A program made the translations under genes and the position numbers. The notes beneath the pieces were generated by a model. The model had not been told where the DNA came from. It was given only the letters and a program-made list of their open reading frames with translations, and made no database searches. From positions 62,001 through 126,000 of the forward strand of contig NZ_JACCCC010000001.1 of NCBI RefSeq assembly GCF_013408795.1: 64,000 nucleotides of DNA. The letters run 5' to 3'. This stretch comes from Spinactinospora alkalitolerans (GTDB taxonomy: Bacteria; Actinomycetota; Actinomycetes; Streptosporangiales; Streptosporangiaceae). Shown piece by piece: positions 8,627 through 16,926 of the stretch (its first letter is position 1; each line of letters opens with the position of its first letter).

Positions 8627-8785
8627 CAGCGAGGGAGAGATGGAGCGGAATCCACCCGATCCCCCGCTTCGCGAGCTTTCAGAGGCCGCGACTCCAGGGG
8701 GGAGGAGTCGTCGGCCGTTCCCAAGGCGAGGGCCGCTTCCGTGATTTTGAGGGGGGACACGGAAGCGGCCCTCGCGTTTTCGCGT
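8627..8785 (+). ncRNA. candidate small RNA with two hexanucleotide-loop hairpins (6C-RNA-like on the opposite strand)
   Basis: The 665-base gap between SURF1 and the kinase has no convincing gene. On the plus strand TTGTTT (8592-8597), 17 bases, TAATCT (8615-8620) form a good housekeeping-type promoter. Downstream come a 7-bp hairpin (8689-8695/8704-8710, loop AGGGGGGA) and a perfect 18-bp hairpin (8726-8743/8758-8775) followed by GTTTT, a terminator shape. Both loops contain exactly six Gs, which is UCCCCCCU in both loops when read on the minus strand. Two C6 loops are the defining feature of actinobacterial 6C RNA, so a minus-strand 6C-like RNA is the alternative. I favour plus because promoter and U-tract are there; no -10 box is seen for minus. 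Confidence 0.5.
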
Positions 8786-9130
8786 GCGGGGGTGCCCGAC
8801 CCGGCCGAAGAAGCGGCCCCGCCCGCCTGGCCACCGACCATCCCGTACCGCGTGACCGACGGAGACTCGGGAGCGGCGGGGCGCCGCCCTTGATCGTCTC
8901 GAACTCGCTCGCCGTTCGCCGCATCTACTCCGGTGATGAGTGCGCCGCGGGCCCGTGCCGGAAACGTCTCCTGGTGCGGCGTGCGGGGGTGTGGTTGTCT
9001 GACCGTGAGGACCGTGCCGCGAAGCGGTACACGGCCGCGCGGCCCGCCCGCCGCCGTGATCGAGCCCCTCGCCGCGGACCGCGGGTCCGCGGAGCCGGCC
9101 CGGTGCTCGCGGCGTGGAGGGAGAACGCGC

Positions 9131-10642
9131 ATGACCGCTCCTTTGCGGCCCGAGGACCCCGCCCGGGTCGGTGAGTACGAGCTGATCGCGCGGATCGGCA
9201 AGGGCGGGCAGGGCGTCGTCTACCTCGGCCGCGCGCCGGGCGGCGAGCAGGTCGCGGTCAAGGTGATGAGCGCCTCCTGGGCCTCCGACCACAGGCTCCG
9301 CAGCCGGTTCGGCAAAGAGGTGGAGGCCGCCGGCCGGGTGGCGGCCTTCTGCACCGCGACGGTGCTCGACGCGGCCCCCGGCGCCGACCCTCCCTACATC
9401 GTCAGCGAGTACATCGACGGCCCGTCGCTGCGCGAGGCCGTGCTGAGGGAGGGGCCGCGCCGCGGCACCGCCCTGGACCGGCTGGTCATCGCCACGGCGA
9501 CCGCCCTGGTCGCCATCCACCAGGCGGGCGTCGTGCACCGCGACTTCAAACCGGCCAACGTGCTGCTCGGCCCCGACGGCCCCAGGGTGATCGATTTCGG
9601 GATCGCCCGGACCACGGACGCCACCATCACCCAGACGGGCTCCATCGTGGGGACCCCCGCCTACATGGCCCCCGAGCAGGTCAGGGGACGCGAGGTCACC
9701 GCGGCCGCCGACGTCTTCGCCTGGGCCGGCGTCATGGCGTTCGCCGCCGGCGGCACCTCTCCGTTCCAGGGGGAGACGCTCGCCGCCGTCATCGACCGCG
9801 TGCTGCACGACCCGCCCCATCTGGACGAGGTGCCGGACCGGCTGCGCCCCCTGCTGGAGGCGTGCCTGGACAAGGACCCCGCGCGCAGGCCCAGCGCGGT
9901 ACAGGTGCTCGGCATGCTGGTCGGGCACGATCCCGCCGCCGTGGCGGGGCTGCCGGTCACGGCCGTGCTCACGGACGGCTACACCGCGGCCACCAGCGAG
10001 CAGACCCGGATCGCGCCGACGGTGGCGCTGCCCGTCCCCGCGGCGGCCGGGGACGGCGACGGCCGGTCGGACGACGCGGGACCCGGCGGCGCCGGACGGA
10101 TCCCGGAGGAGCCCGGTCCCGCCGGACCGACCGGACCGGGGAGGAGGAGGCCGGTCCTGCCCGGCGGCATCGGCGGTCCGCCAGGCGGACCCGGTGGTTC
10201 CGGTGGCCTTCCCGGCCCCGGGGGCCCGCCCGGCGGGGGCGTCGGCCGCCGCGCACTGCCGTGGGTGCTGGCCGCGGTGCTCGTGGTCATCGGCGGCGCG
10301 GCCGGGTGGGTCCTGTTCGACCGCATCGACCGGCCCCCCGTCGACCAGGGGATCGAACCGGTGCGCGAGGCCGCCACCACCTCGTCCGAGCCGAGTCCGA
10401 GCGCGTCGGCGCCGGAGCCGATCCCCGCCGGGCAGGACGACGCCTACGTGCCCTCCCCGGAGCCCCACGTCCCGACCGAGCCGCAGCAGACCCGGCAGCC
10501 GTCGCCCGACCCCGGCGGCCACCACGAGGAGGACATCGGGGACCGTCACCACACCGATGAGCCCTCCACGGGAACCACCGCCCCCGACCCGGCCCACGGC
10601 GACGATCCCGACCCCGACAGCGGCCCCGACACCGGCCGCTGA
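9131..10642 (+). CDS. transmembrane Ser/Thr protein kinase (PknB-like)
   Basis: 503 residues from ATG 9131 (GGAGGGAG upstream). The N-terminal kinase domain (about 12-270) has the Gly loop GKGGQGVVYLG, the lysine in VAVKVM (K44), HRDFKPANVLL with the catalytic Asp near residue 138, DFG near 155 and GTPAYMAPEQ. A Gly/Pro-rich, collagen-like juxtamembrane linker leads to one membrane span (about 374-396). A Pro/Asp/His-rich external tail of about 100 residues follows, with no PASTA repeats visible. Such Hanks-type kinases phosphorylate cytoplasmic targets in response to external cues. Its substrate is unknown and no phosphatase gene is adjacent. Confidence 0.93.
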   Translation: MTAPLRPEDPARVGEYELIARIGKGGQGVVYLGRAPGGEQVAVKVMSASWASDHRLRSRFGKEVEAAGRVAAFCTATVLDAAPGADPPYIVSEYIDGPSLREAVLREGPRRGTALDRLVIATATALVAIHQAGVVHRDFKPANVLLGPDGPRVIDFGIARTTDATITQTGSIVGTPAYMAPEQVRGREVTAAADVFAWAGVMAFAAGGTSPFQGETLAAVIDRVLHDPPHLDEVPDRLRPLLEACLDKDPARRPSAVQVLGMLVGHDPAAVAGLPVTAVLTDGYTAATSEQTRIAPTVALPVPAAAGDGDGRSDDAGPGGAGRIPEEPGPAGPTGPGRRRPVLPGGIGGPPGGPGGSGGLPGPGGPPGGGVGRRALPWVLAAVLVVIGGAAGWVLFDRIDRPPVDQGIEPVREAATTSSEPSPSASAPEPIPAGQDDAYVPSPEPHVPTEPQQTRQPSPDPGGHHEEDIGDRHHTDEPSTGTTAPDPAHGDDPDPDSGPDTGR

Positions 10643-10836
10643 CGGCCGCCAGCACCGGGGAGCCGGAGCACCGGCGGGTCGGTCCGGCGGCCCCGGCGCT
10701 ACGGTGGTCGCGGCTGCGTTCTCGCCGAGGCCCACGGTGCTCCGGCGCCTCTCCGACGCGGGAGGCGGCCCGGGAGGACCTGCCGATCCACCGGGTTGCG
10801 GGTACGCTTTTGACCTGCTCTCCCAGGAGGTCGCGC

Positions 10837-11604
10837 ATGGCCGTGGTTCCCCTTCAGTACCGGTTCGACGGGCCCAGTCGCGCGCCGGTGGTGCTGCTGC
10901 TCCCCGACCTCGGCGCGAAGTGGTCGATGTGGGAGCCGCAGATGCCCGAGCTGACCCGCGGGATGCGGGTGCTGCGGGTGAACCACCGCGGGCACGGCCG
11001 GTCCCCCGCTCCCGACGGCGCCTACACGGTCGCCGAGCTGGGCGGGGACGTCCTCGCCCTGCTCGACGAGTGCGAACTGGAGCGCTTCTCCGTCGTCGGC
11101 TCCGGCCTGGGCGGGATGGTGGCGCTGTGGCTGGCCGCGGTCGAGTCCGGCCGGGCGCACCGGCTGGCGCTGCTGTCCACCACGACCTGGGCCCCGCCGG
11201 CGCAGCGCTGGCGCGGCCGCGGCACGCGGGCGCGCACGGGGGGAGCGGTCGCGGTCTCGGACGAGGTCACCCGCTCCTGGTTCACCCCGGGCTTCGCCGA
11301 ACGGCGCCCCGACATCGTCTCCCGGGTCGTGGAGGAGTTCGAGGCGACCGGCCGCGCGGGCTACGCCGGGTGCTGCGAGGCCATCGCGGCCCTCGACCAG
11401 CGCGTGATGCCGGCCAGGGTCCGGGCGCCGGCGGTGGTGATCTCGGCCGCGCACGACCCGGAGACCCCGCCCGGCCACGGCCGCCGCCTCGCCAACGCGC
11501 TGCCCGGCTCCCGGTTCGAGGTGGTCAGCGGCGCGGCGCACCTGGTCAACATCGAACGCGCCGACCGGGTCAACGAGCTGCTGATGGAACACATCGCGCC
11601 CTGA
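10837..11604 (+). CDS. alpha/beta-hydrolase fold protein lacking the usual serine nucleophile
   Basis: 255 residues from ATG 10837, with CAGGAGG upstream. The fold is that of 3-oxoadipate enol-lactonase-like hydrolases: an oxyanion region VVLLLPDLGAKWSMW, VNHRGHGRS, an Asp in ISAAHDPETPPG and a His in SGAAHLVNIE. The nucleophile elbow, normally G-x-S-x-G, reads V-V-G-S-G-L-G-G-M: glycine stands at the nucleophile position and serine one place earlier. The acid and base are kept. It may be a non-hydrolytic member (lyase, haloperoxidase-like or binding protein) or may use the shifted serine. It is a single gene with no pathway neighbours. Confidence 0.75.
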   Translation: MAVVPLQYRFDGPSRAPVVLLLPDLGAKWSMWEPQMPELTRGMRVLRVNHRGHGRSPAPDGAYTVAELGGDVLALLDECELERFSVVGSGLGGMVALWLAAVESGRAHRLALLSTTTWAPPAQRWRGRGTRARTGGAVAVSDEVTRSWFTPGFAERRPDIVSRVVEEFEATGRAGYAGCCEAIAALDQRVMPARVRAPAVVISAAHDPETPPGHGRRLANALPGSRFEVVSGAAHLVNIERADRVNELLMEHIAP

Positions 11605-11702
11605 CCGGCGTTGTGCCGGCGGGCGGTAGGATCGCCCGTGGCGGTGGGGCCCGCCGCCTCGCCCACGGCGGGGAAACCGCGGCGAAGGCGCCGCCAACGG
11701 TC

Positions 11703-11732
11703 CCTATCAGTTCGAGTCATCGCTGATAGGAG
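11703..11732 (+). promoter_or_regulatory. hairpin overlapping the crcB ribosome-binding site
   Basis: CCTATCAG (11703-11710) and CTGATAGG (11723-11730) form a perfect 8-bp inverted repeat with a 12-base loop. The 3' arm contributes the first two bases of the Shine-Dalgarno GGAG (11729-11732), 8 bases before the ATG at 11741. Folding of the mRNA would hide part of the ribosome site; as DNA it could be an operator. It does not match the fluoride riboswitch. Confidence 0.45.
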
Positions 11733-11740
11733 ACGAAACC

Positions 11741-12271
11741 ATGCGCGAGCGCGACACCGCGCCCGTCGACCCCGACGTCGACCTGCACGTCCCGCGGCAG
11801 CGCCGGGAACTCGATGCCTCCCCGTGGCCGGTGCTCGGCGCGGTCTCGGCCGGCGGCGCGATCGGCGCCCTCGCCCGGTACGGCCTGGACGCGGCGCTGC
11901 CGCACGGCCCCGGCGGCTTCACCTGGTCCACCTTCACCGCCAACGTCGCGGGCTGCCTGCTCATCGGCGTGCTCATGGTGCTGATCACCGAGGTGTGGAC
12001 CGGCCGCCCTCTGCTGCGCCCCTTCCTCGGCGCCGGCTGCCTCGGCGGGTTCACCACCTTCGGCACCGCGATCGTCGACGTGCAGCGGATGGTCGGCTCC
12101 GGAGCGGCCGCGACCGGTTTGGTACACCTGGCGGGCACGCTGCTGGCCGCGCTGGTCGCGGTCTGGGCCGGGGCTGGGTTGACGTCCCTGGCCGTGCGCC
12201 GAGCGCGGGCCGGGCGGGCGGTGCCGGCGGGTTCCGGTCCGGACGGCGACCGGGCGGGGGAGCGGCGGTGA
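11741..12271 (+). CDS. crcB: fluoride ion channel CrcB/Fluc, first subunit
   Basis: 176 residues. After a polar N-terminus of about 25 residues come four membrane spans. The Fluc signatures are GGAIGALARYGLD, the STFTANVAGCLLIG asparagine segment and LGGFTTFGTAIVD, which lines the pore. Fluc channels export fluoride passively as dimers. Two different crcB genes in tandem usually make a heterodimer (family knowledge). The N-terminal extension and a short basic tail (VRRARAGRAVPAG) are longer than usual for this 110-130 residue family. The stop overlaps the next GTG. A hairpin covers the ribosome site. Confidence 0.9.
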   Translation: MRERDTAPVDPDVDLHVPRQRRELDASPWPVLGAVSAGGAIGALARYGLDAALPHGPGGFTWSTFTANVAGCLLIGVLMVLITEVWTGRPLLRPFLGAGCLGGFTTFGTAIVDVQRMVGSGAAATGLVHLAGTLLAALVAVWAGAGLTSLAVRRARAGRAVPAGSGPDGDRAGERR

Positions 12272-12630
12272 CGGCCCTCGCGATCGCGCTCGGCGCGGCC
12301 GTCGGCGCCCCCGCGCGCTACCTCATCGACCGCTTCGTGCAGGCCCGGCACGGTTCGGCGTTCCCGTGGGGGACGCTGGCCGTGAACATCACCGGCTGCC
12401 TGCTGCTCGGCGCCCTCACCGCGCTCGCCCCGTCGGCTCCGGTGGCCGCGCTGCTGGGAACGGGGTTCCTCGGCGCGCTGACCACCTATTCCACGTTCGG
12501 CTACGAGACGGTGCGGCTGGCCCAGGAGGGCGCCGGCCCTCTGGCGCTGCTGAACGCCGCGACGAGCCTGCTCGCGGGCCTCGGCGCGGCCTACTGCGGG
12601 GCGGTCCTGGTCCAGGCCCTCACGGGATGA
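12268..12630 (+). CDS. crcB: fluoride ion channel CrcB/Fluc, second subunit
   Basis: 120 residues from GTG 12268, overlapping the previous stop by four bases (translational coupling). Four membrane spans carry GAPARYLIDRF, NITGCLLLGALT and GALTTYSTFGYE, the Fluc pore motifs in the standard compact length. It is expected to pair with the first CrcB as a dual-topology-type heterodimer that removes fluoride from the cell. Its last 11 bases overlap the convergent glyoxalase-fold gene. Confidence 0.9.
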   Translation: MTALAIALGAAVGAPARYLIDRFVQARHGSAFPWGTLAVNITGCLLLGALTALAPSAPVAALLGTGFLGALTTYSTFGYETVRLAQEGAGPLALLNAATSLLAGLGAAYCGAVLVQALTG

Positions 12631-13024
12631 GGATCTGCAGCGGGCAGTTGATCTCGATCAGGTAGCCGTCCGGGTCGCGGAAGTGGGCGGCGCGGATACC
12701 CCACGCCGTCCAGTCTCTGACCTCCGAGACCTGGCGCGCACCGGCCGCGGCCAGCTCGGCGGCCTTGGTGTCGACGTCGTCGACCTCGAAGATCACCGCG
12801 CAGCGGTCCTGCCCCGGCAGCGACATGTCGGCCTCGTCGGTGTTGAGCGCCTCGGCCATCACCTCGCGCTGGTTCAGCGCCAGCCGGGTCGGCGAGCCCA
12901 CGTCGAACTCGGCGTAGCGGGTGTCCTCCGCGCCCCAGAGGACGGGGAGCCCCAGCACGTCGCGGTAGAAGCGGAAGCATGCCTCGTAGTCGTTGACCAG
13001 GAGCCGGATGTAGCTGCAGCGCAT
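12620..13024 (-). CDS. VOC-fold (glyoxalase/bleomycin-resistance) protein
   Basis: 134 residues from ATG 13024, chosen because AGGGAG lies 9 bases upstream; longer frames to 13153 are not needed. The single-domain vicinal-oxygen-chelate fold shows in SYIRLLVNDYEACFRFYRD, VLGLPVLWG, VIFEVDDVDTKAAEL and the C-terminal FRDPDGYLIEIN. The Glu in LIEIN is the usual metal-ligand position. Members range from glyoxalases to drug-binding resistance proteins, so no substrate can be named. It stands alone, divergent from the ABC exporter operon. Confidence 0.82.
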   Translation of the reverse strand: MRCSYIRLLVNDYEACFRFYRDVLGLPVLWGAEDTRYAEFDVGSPTRLALNQREVMAEALNTDEADMSLPGQDRCAVIFEVDDVDTKAAELAAAGARQVSEVRDWTAWGIRAAHFRDPDGYLIEINCPLQILIP

Positions 13025-13187
13025 GGTGGTCTCCCTGCGTCGGCCGACGGTGGTCCTCCCATCTTGGCCGAAGACCGCGCCGTTCGGCGATGTTTCACAC
13101 CACAGGGGTGACGGTAGTACTCGCTTTCCGTTATGTAGTACATATGCTATCAATGGAAGTAGACGATAGATGGAAGGGCGGAGACCT

Positions 13188-14156
13188 ATGACGACGGAGA
13201 ACGAGGCGGCCGCCGAGCCGCGCTCCGCCGCCCCGAGCCGGGACGAGGCCGTCCTGGAGGTGCGCGACCTGCGGATGCGCTACGGCACGGTGGACGTGCT
13301 CAAGGGGGTGGACTTCACCGCCCATCGGGGCGAGGTGCTGGTTCTGCTCGGCCCCAACGGAGCGGGCAAGACCACCACGATCGAGATCCTCGAAGGCTTC
13401 CGGATGCGCTCGGCCGGCGAGGTCGGCGTCCTCGGCGTCGATCCGGCGCACGGCGACGAGCGGTGGCGGGCCCGGCTGGGCGTGGTGCTGCAGTCCTGGC
13501 GCGACCACGCCAAGTGGAAGGTGCGCGAGCTGCTCGCGCACATGGCCGGGTACTACCGGCCCTACTCCACGCCGGACCGGACGCGGCCGCGCGACGTCGG
13601 CGAGCTGATCGATGCGGTCGGCCTCGCCGAGCACGCCGACAAGAGGATCGGCTCGCTCTCCGGCGGGCAGCGGCGCCGCCTCGACGTGGCCATCGGCATC
13701 GTGGGCCGGCCCGAACTGCTGTTCCTGGACGAGCCCACCGCCGGATTCGACCCCGAGGCGCGCCGGGACTTCCACGACCTGGTGCACCGCCTCGCCGATC
13801 AGGACGACACCACCATCCTGCTCACGACGCACGACCTCGACGAGGCCGAGAAGCTGGCCGACCGGATCCTGATCCTGGCCGGCGGCCGGATCGTCGCCGA
13901 CGGCAGCGCCGAGCAGCTCGCCAAGCAGGTCGAGAGCGACGCGGAGGTGCGCTGGAGCAGGGGCGGCGAGCGCTACGTCCACTCCACGGCCGACGCCACC
14001 AGGTTCGTGCGCGAGCTCTTCGCCCAGCACGGCGAGGACGTCGCCGACCTGGAGGTGCGCCGCGCCACGCTGGAGGACACCTACATGGCCATGGTGCACC
14101 GGCACGAGCACGGCGGCGCCGGCGCGGTCACCGAGTTCGAGGAGGCCAAGCGATGA
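13188..14156 (+). CDS. ABC transporter ATP-binding protein (ABC-2 exporter)
   Basis: 322 residues. ATG 13188 follows GGGCGGAG; an in-frame ATG at 13170 is less well placed. Walker A (LGPNGAGKTTT), a short Q-loop region, the signature LSGGQRRRLDVAIG, Walker B (LLFLDEPTAGFDPEA) and the H-loop LTTHDLDEAE are all intact. A C-terminal region of about 80 residues follows, as in drug-resistance DrrA-type ATPases. It energises the permease encoded by the next gene, with which it overlaps (ATGA). The exported substrate is unknown; the downstream XRE regulator suggests control in cis. Confidence 0.92.
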   Translation: MTTENEAAAEPRSAAPSRDEAVLEVRDLRMRYGTVDVLKGVDFTAHRGEVLVLLGPNGAGKTTTIEILEGFRMRSAGEVGVLGVDPAHGDERWRARLGVVLQSWRDHAKWKVRELLAHMAGYYRPYSTPDRTRPRDVGELIDAVGLAEHADKRIGSLSGGQRRRLDVAIGIVGRPELLFLDEPTAGFDPEARRDFHDLVHRLADQDDTTILLTTHDLDEAEKLADRILILAGGRIVADGSAEQLAKQVESDAEVRWSRGGERYVHSTADATRFVRELFAQHGEDVADLEVRRATLEDTYMAMVHRHEHGGAGAVTEFEEAKR

Positions 14157-15007
14157 ACCCCACGCTCTTCGGCGCCCGCGCCGGGTTCGCCCGGGGCTGG
14201 ACCGAGTTCCGCCAGACCCTGACCAGCCCGCAGGACCTCGCCTCTTACCTGCTCAACAGCGTCATCTTCGTGGTGGTTCTGCTGTTCCTCCGGGGCGACA
14301 CGGTCGAGGGGACCTCGATCTCCGTCGCCACGACGGCGATGCCGGGCGTGCTCGCCATGCTGCTGGTGTTCGGCGGTGTCCTGTCGCTGGCCCAGTTGCT
14401 CACGACGGAGCGCGAGGACGGCACGCTGCTGCGGGCCAAGGCCATGCCCAACGGCACGGTGGGCTATCTGGTCGGCAAGATCGTCACGGTGTCGCTGATG
14501 TCGGTGGCCAGCGTGGTCATCGTGCTGGTCCCCTCGTTGTTCCTGTTCGACGGGCTGGCGGTCAACGGTGTGACCGGCGCGCTCACCCTGGTGTGGGTGG
14601 CGGTCCTGGGCCTGCTCGCGACGCTGCCGGTGGGGGCCGTCATCGGCTCGCTGTTCACCAGCCCCCGCACCTCGGTCATGGTCACGATGTTCCCGCTGAT
14701 GGCCATGATCGTCGGCTCGGGCATCTTCTTCCCGATGACCGTGCTGCCGGAGTGGGCGCAGTGGATCGCGCAGGTCTTCCCGCTGTACTGGCTGGGTCTG
14801 GGCATGCGTTCGGCGTTCCTGCCCGATGCGGCGCTCGCCGTGGAGATCGGGGAGTCGTGGCGGCACCTGGAGACCGCCGGGGTGCTGGGCGCGTGGGCGG
14901 TCGTCGGCCTGGTCGTCGCGCCGATCGTGCTGCGCCGGATGGCCCGCAGGGAGTCCGGTGCCAGCATGGCCGAGCGGCGGCAGAAGGCCATGCAGCGTGT
15001 CGGCTGA
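14153..15007 (+). CDS. ABC-2 type transporter permease
   Basis: 284 residues starting at the ATG that overlaps the ATPase stop. Six membrane spans are evident, with the ABC-2 features LLTTEREDGTLLRAKAMP before span three and GSGIFFPMTVLPEWAQW near the fifth. It pairs with the upstream ATPase as an exporter of drugs, lipids or polysaccharides (family range). The C-terminus is basic and cytoplasmic. Operon order ATPase, permease, XRE regulator, small membrane protein is tight. Confidence 0.9.
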   Translation: MNPTLFGARAGFARGWTEFRQTLTSPQDLASYLLNSVIFVVVLLFLRGDTVEGTSISVATTAMPGVLAMLLVFGGVLSLAQLLTTEREDGTLLRAKAMPNGTVGYLVGKIVTVSLMSVASVVIVLVPSLFLFDGLAVNGVTGALTLVWVAVLGLLATLPVGAVIGSLFTSPRTSVMVTMFPLMAMIVGSGIFFPMTVLPEWAQWIAQVFPLYWLGLGMRSAFLPDAALAVEIGESWRHLETAGVLGAWAVVGLVVAPIVLRRMARRESGASMAERRQKAMQRVG

Positions 15008-15024
15008 CAGCAGGGAGGAATGAC

Positions 15025-15273
15025 GTGGGCACCGCGGGCGAGACCATCTACAACCGCATCGCCGTGCTCCGTGCGGAACGCGGCATCTCGCGCCGGCAAC
15101 TGGCCGAGGCGCTCGGGGTCCACTACCAGACGGTGGGCTACCTGGAGCGCGGCGAGTACAGCCCGAGCCTGCATCTCGCATTGCGGATGGCGGACTATTT
15201 CGAAGTACCGGTGGAGGTGGTCTTCTCGACCACCCCGTTCCCCCGGATCGGGAGCACGGAGAAGTCGGCGTGA
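15025..15273 (+). CDS. XRE-family helix-turn-helix regulator
   Basis: 82 residues from GTG 15025, with AGGGAGG upstream and 17 bases after the permease. It consists almost entirely of an XRE domain: LRAERGISRRQLAEALGV, then the recognition helix HYQTVGYLERGEYSPSL. This tiny type is common next to exporters and small membrane proteins. It probably controls its own operon. The stop overlaps the GTG of the next gene. Confidence 0.88.
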   Translation: MGTAGETIYNRIAVLRAERGISRRQLAEALGVHYQTVGYLERGEYSPSLHLALRMADYFEVPVEVVFSTTPFPRIGSTEKSA

Positions 15274-15815
15274 CGGTGGACGGAGCGGACGGCATGGCGG
15301 TGGACGGAGCGGCCGGGGGACGGCCCGGCAGGTGGAGCGCGGCGCTGGATCGGGCCGCGGACAACGAGAAGGCGCGGCGCCGCTGGGCGGCGCGCGGCCG
15401 CCGACGGGTGCTCGTGGCGGTCACCGCCGCCTGCATGGCGCTGACGGTCGGCGGGCTCGCGCTCGGCCCGCCCGTCGGGATGGCCGTGTTCGTGGCGGCG
15501 GGGCTGCCGATGTGCTACCTCGCCTCCCAGGTCAACCTGGCGACGCGGCTGGTCACCGAGCGCAGCGAGGCCGGGCTGGACGAGCGCGAGATCTCCCAGC
15601 GCCGCCGCGCCGGAACGGTCTCCCACCGGGTGACCACGGTCGTGCTGCTGGTCCTGTGGTTCGTCGGCATGGCGCTGTGGGCCCAGGGCGGGGCCGTCCC
15701 GATCGAGGCGGCCGTCCCGGTTCTGGGCGCGCTGGTCTTCCTGCACGCCTCCTTCCCCGCGGCCTACCTCGCCTGGACCCTCCCCGACGACCCCCTGGAC
15801 GACGACGAGGCCTGA
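15270..15815 (+). CDS. multi-span membrane protein of unknown function
   Basis: 181 residues, start GTG 15270 overlapping the XRE stop (GTGA). A charged N-terminus of about 45 residues (KARRRWAARGRRR) precedes two hydrophobic spans, a polar loop (TERSEAGLDEREISQRRR) and two more spans, ending in an acidic tail. The coupling of an XRE regulator to a membrane protein of this shape recurs in actinomycetes. The role may be sensing or supporting the exporter, which I cannot confirm. Confidence 0.75.
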   Translation: MTVDGADGMAVDGAAGGRPGRWSAALDRAADNEKARRRWAARGRRRVLVAVTAACMALTVGGLALGPPVGMAVFVAAGLPMCYLASQVNLATRLVTERSEAGLDEREISQRRRAGTVSHRVTTVVLLVLWFVGMALWAQGGAVPIEAAVPVLGALVFLHASFPAAYLAWTLPDDPLDDDEA

Positions 15816-15822
15816 CTGGTGT

Positions 15823-15940
15823 TCGACGATCGGGTTCGCGCAGGGGGCCGGCTGTCGCAGTGCGCGTAGCGCCGGCGGCACAGCGGGTCCGGGCCTGAAC
15901 GTTCCGCCTCGCCCCGCGAACGCGGCAGTCGGAGCTCGAC
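15823..15940 (+). repeat. dispersed intergenic repeat, copy A
   Basis: Member of a four-copy family in this window (others near 20.2, 27.9 and 48.7 kb). The shared core reads GGCTGTCGCAGTGCG, then CGCCGGCGGCACA and GCGGGTCCGGGC. It is preceded by GATCGGGTTCGC and followed by CGCCTCGCCCC and CGGAGCTCGA. It lies just after the membrane-protein gene and carries no reading frame of note. Confidence 0.7.
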
Positions 15941-15968
15941 GAGGCGGAGCGCCACGGGGCCGGCCGGG

Positions 15969-16613
15969 TCAGATGATGTCCGGGCCGGCCCAGGCGTAGC
16001 CGGCGCGGTGGCGGACCTCGGCGAGCTCGTCCTCCGACAGCACCCGGGGCGCGCCGAGCGCCCTGGCGCGGATGAAGATCCCGCACAGCCACTCCAGCAG
16101 CCGCATGTGCTCCGACGCCTGTTCCAGGTCGGAGCCGATCGCCACCCCGCCGTGGTTGGCCAGCAGTGCGGCCGACTTGCCCTTCAGCGCCTTGCACACC
16201 TGGTCGGCCAGCTCGGCGGTGCCGTAGGTGGCGTAGGGGGTGACCGGGATCGCGCCGCCGAGGTGCGCGGCGCTGTGGTGGATCGGCGGGAGTTCGGCCA
16301 GGCACGCGGAGACGACGGCGGCGTTCTCGGAGTGCGCGTGCACCACGGCACCGGCGTCGGTGTCGCGGTAGGCGGCCATGTGCATCGTCGTCTCGGCCGC
16401 CGGTTCGCGGCGGCCCTCCAGCAGGCGGCCGTCCACGGCGAGCACCGGGCAGTCGCCGGGCCGCACGCGGTCCAGCGCGACACCGGCGGGGGTGACGACC
16501 ACGAGGTCGCCGGCGCGGACGCTGACCGTTCCGGCCTCACCCGCGGTGAGTCCGCTGTCGACGAGCCTGCGGGCGGTCAGGCAGACGTCCCTGCGTTCCT
16601 GCTCCAGCAGCAT
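15969..16613 (-). CDS. class II aldolase/adducin family protein
   Basis: 214 residues from ATG 16613 (GTGAGGAACC upstream). The fold matches L-fuculose-phosphate aldolases and related enzymes: a phosphate-loop region GEAGTVSVRAGD, the acid region AAETTMHMAAYRD, the zinc pair in VVHAHSENAAVV and a third His in ANHGGVAIG. All three zinc histidines and the catalytic Glu (AET) appear present. It would cleave a sugar phosphate with Zn2+ in the cytoplasm; the sugar is unknown. It stands alone, divergent from betB. Confidence 0.85.
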   Translation of the reverse strand: MLLEQERRDVCLTARRLVDSGLTAGEAGTVSVRAGDLVVVTPAGVALDRVRPGDCPVLAVDGRLLEGRREPAAETTMHMAAYRDTDAGAVVHAHSENAAVVSACLAELPPIHHSAAHLGGAIPVTPYATYGTAELADQVCKALKGKSAALLANHGGVAIGSDLEQASEHMRLLEWLCGIFIRARALGAPRVLSEDELAEVRHRAGYAWAGPDII

Positions 16614-16685
16614 GGTTCCTCACGGTCACGTGTATCGGGGGCGGGAGGCGCCGCGCACGTGAGGCGGCGTCCGGACGGCATGCGG

Positions 16686-16803
16686 TTAGGCATGCCTAAT
16701 CCAGGTTAAACACGACGGCGCCGCTTTCGTCCATAGGGGGGATGACATGACCAATTATTACGCAGAGTGAATAAAATGGATGGTGTTGCGTGATGCGCAT
16801 CAC
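16686..16803. promoter_or_regulatory. two palindromes between the aldolase and betB
   Basis: The 313-base gap before betB is AT-richer than average and contains TTAGGCATGCCTAA (16686-16699) and GTGATGCGCATCAC (16790-16803), each a perfect 14-base palindrome. The first resembles half-sites of DtxR/IdeR-type metal regulators but lacks the full 19-base box. The second is nearer betB and could be an operator for betaine synthesis. Neither assignment is certain. Confidence 0.4.
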
Positions 16804-16926
16804 CGTCACCTGCTCGCAATGCGCCGGTTTTCCCAGGTCATTGGCTTATTTTTGGTCTATATCGGAAGGGTAAAGAAGATAAAAGGGCCGTTTGTGGCCA
16901 TTTTTCCTGGGCACATCGGTCCCGTG

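Noticed and set aside
11605-11740. Fluoride riboswitch before crcB (GGCGGTGGGGCCCGCC resembles the first helix)
   Set aside because: The conserved GATGG and CTGATG-CTCC pieces and the pseudoknot partner are missing; only the ribosome-site hairpin is supported.
16780-16926. 49-residue N-terminal extension of BetB
   Set aside because: It is AT-rich, includes an operator-like palindrome and does not match the family, which begins near the ATG at 16927.
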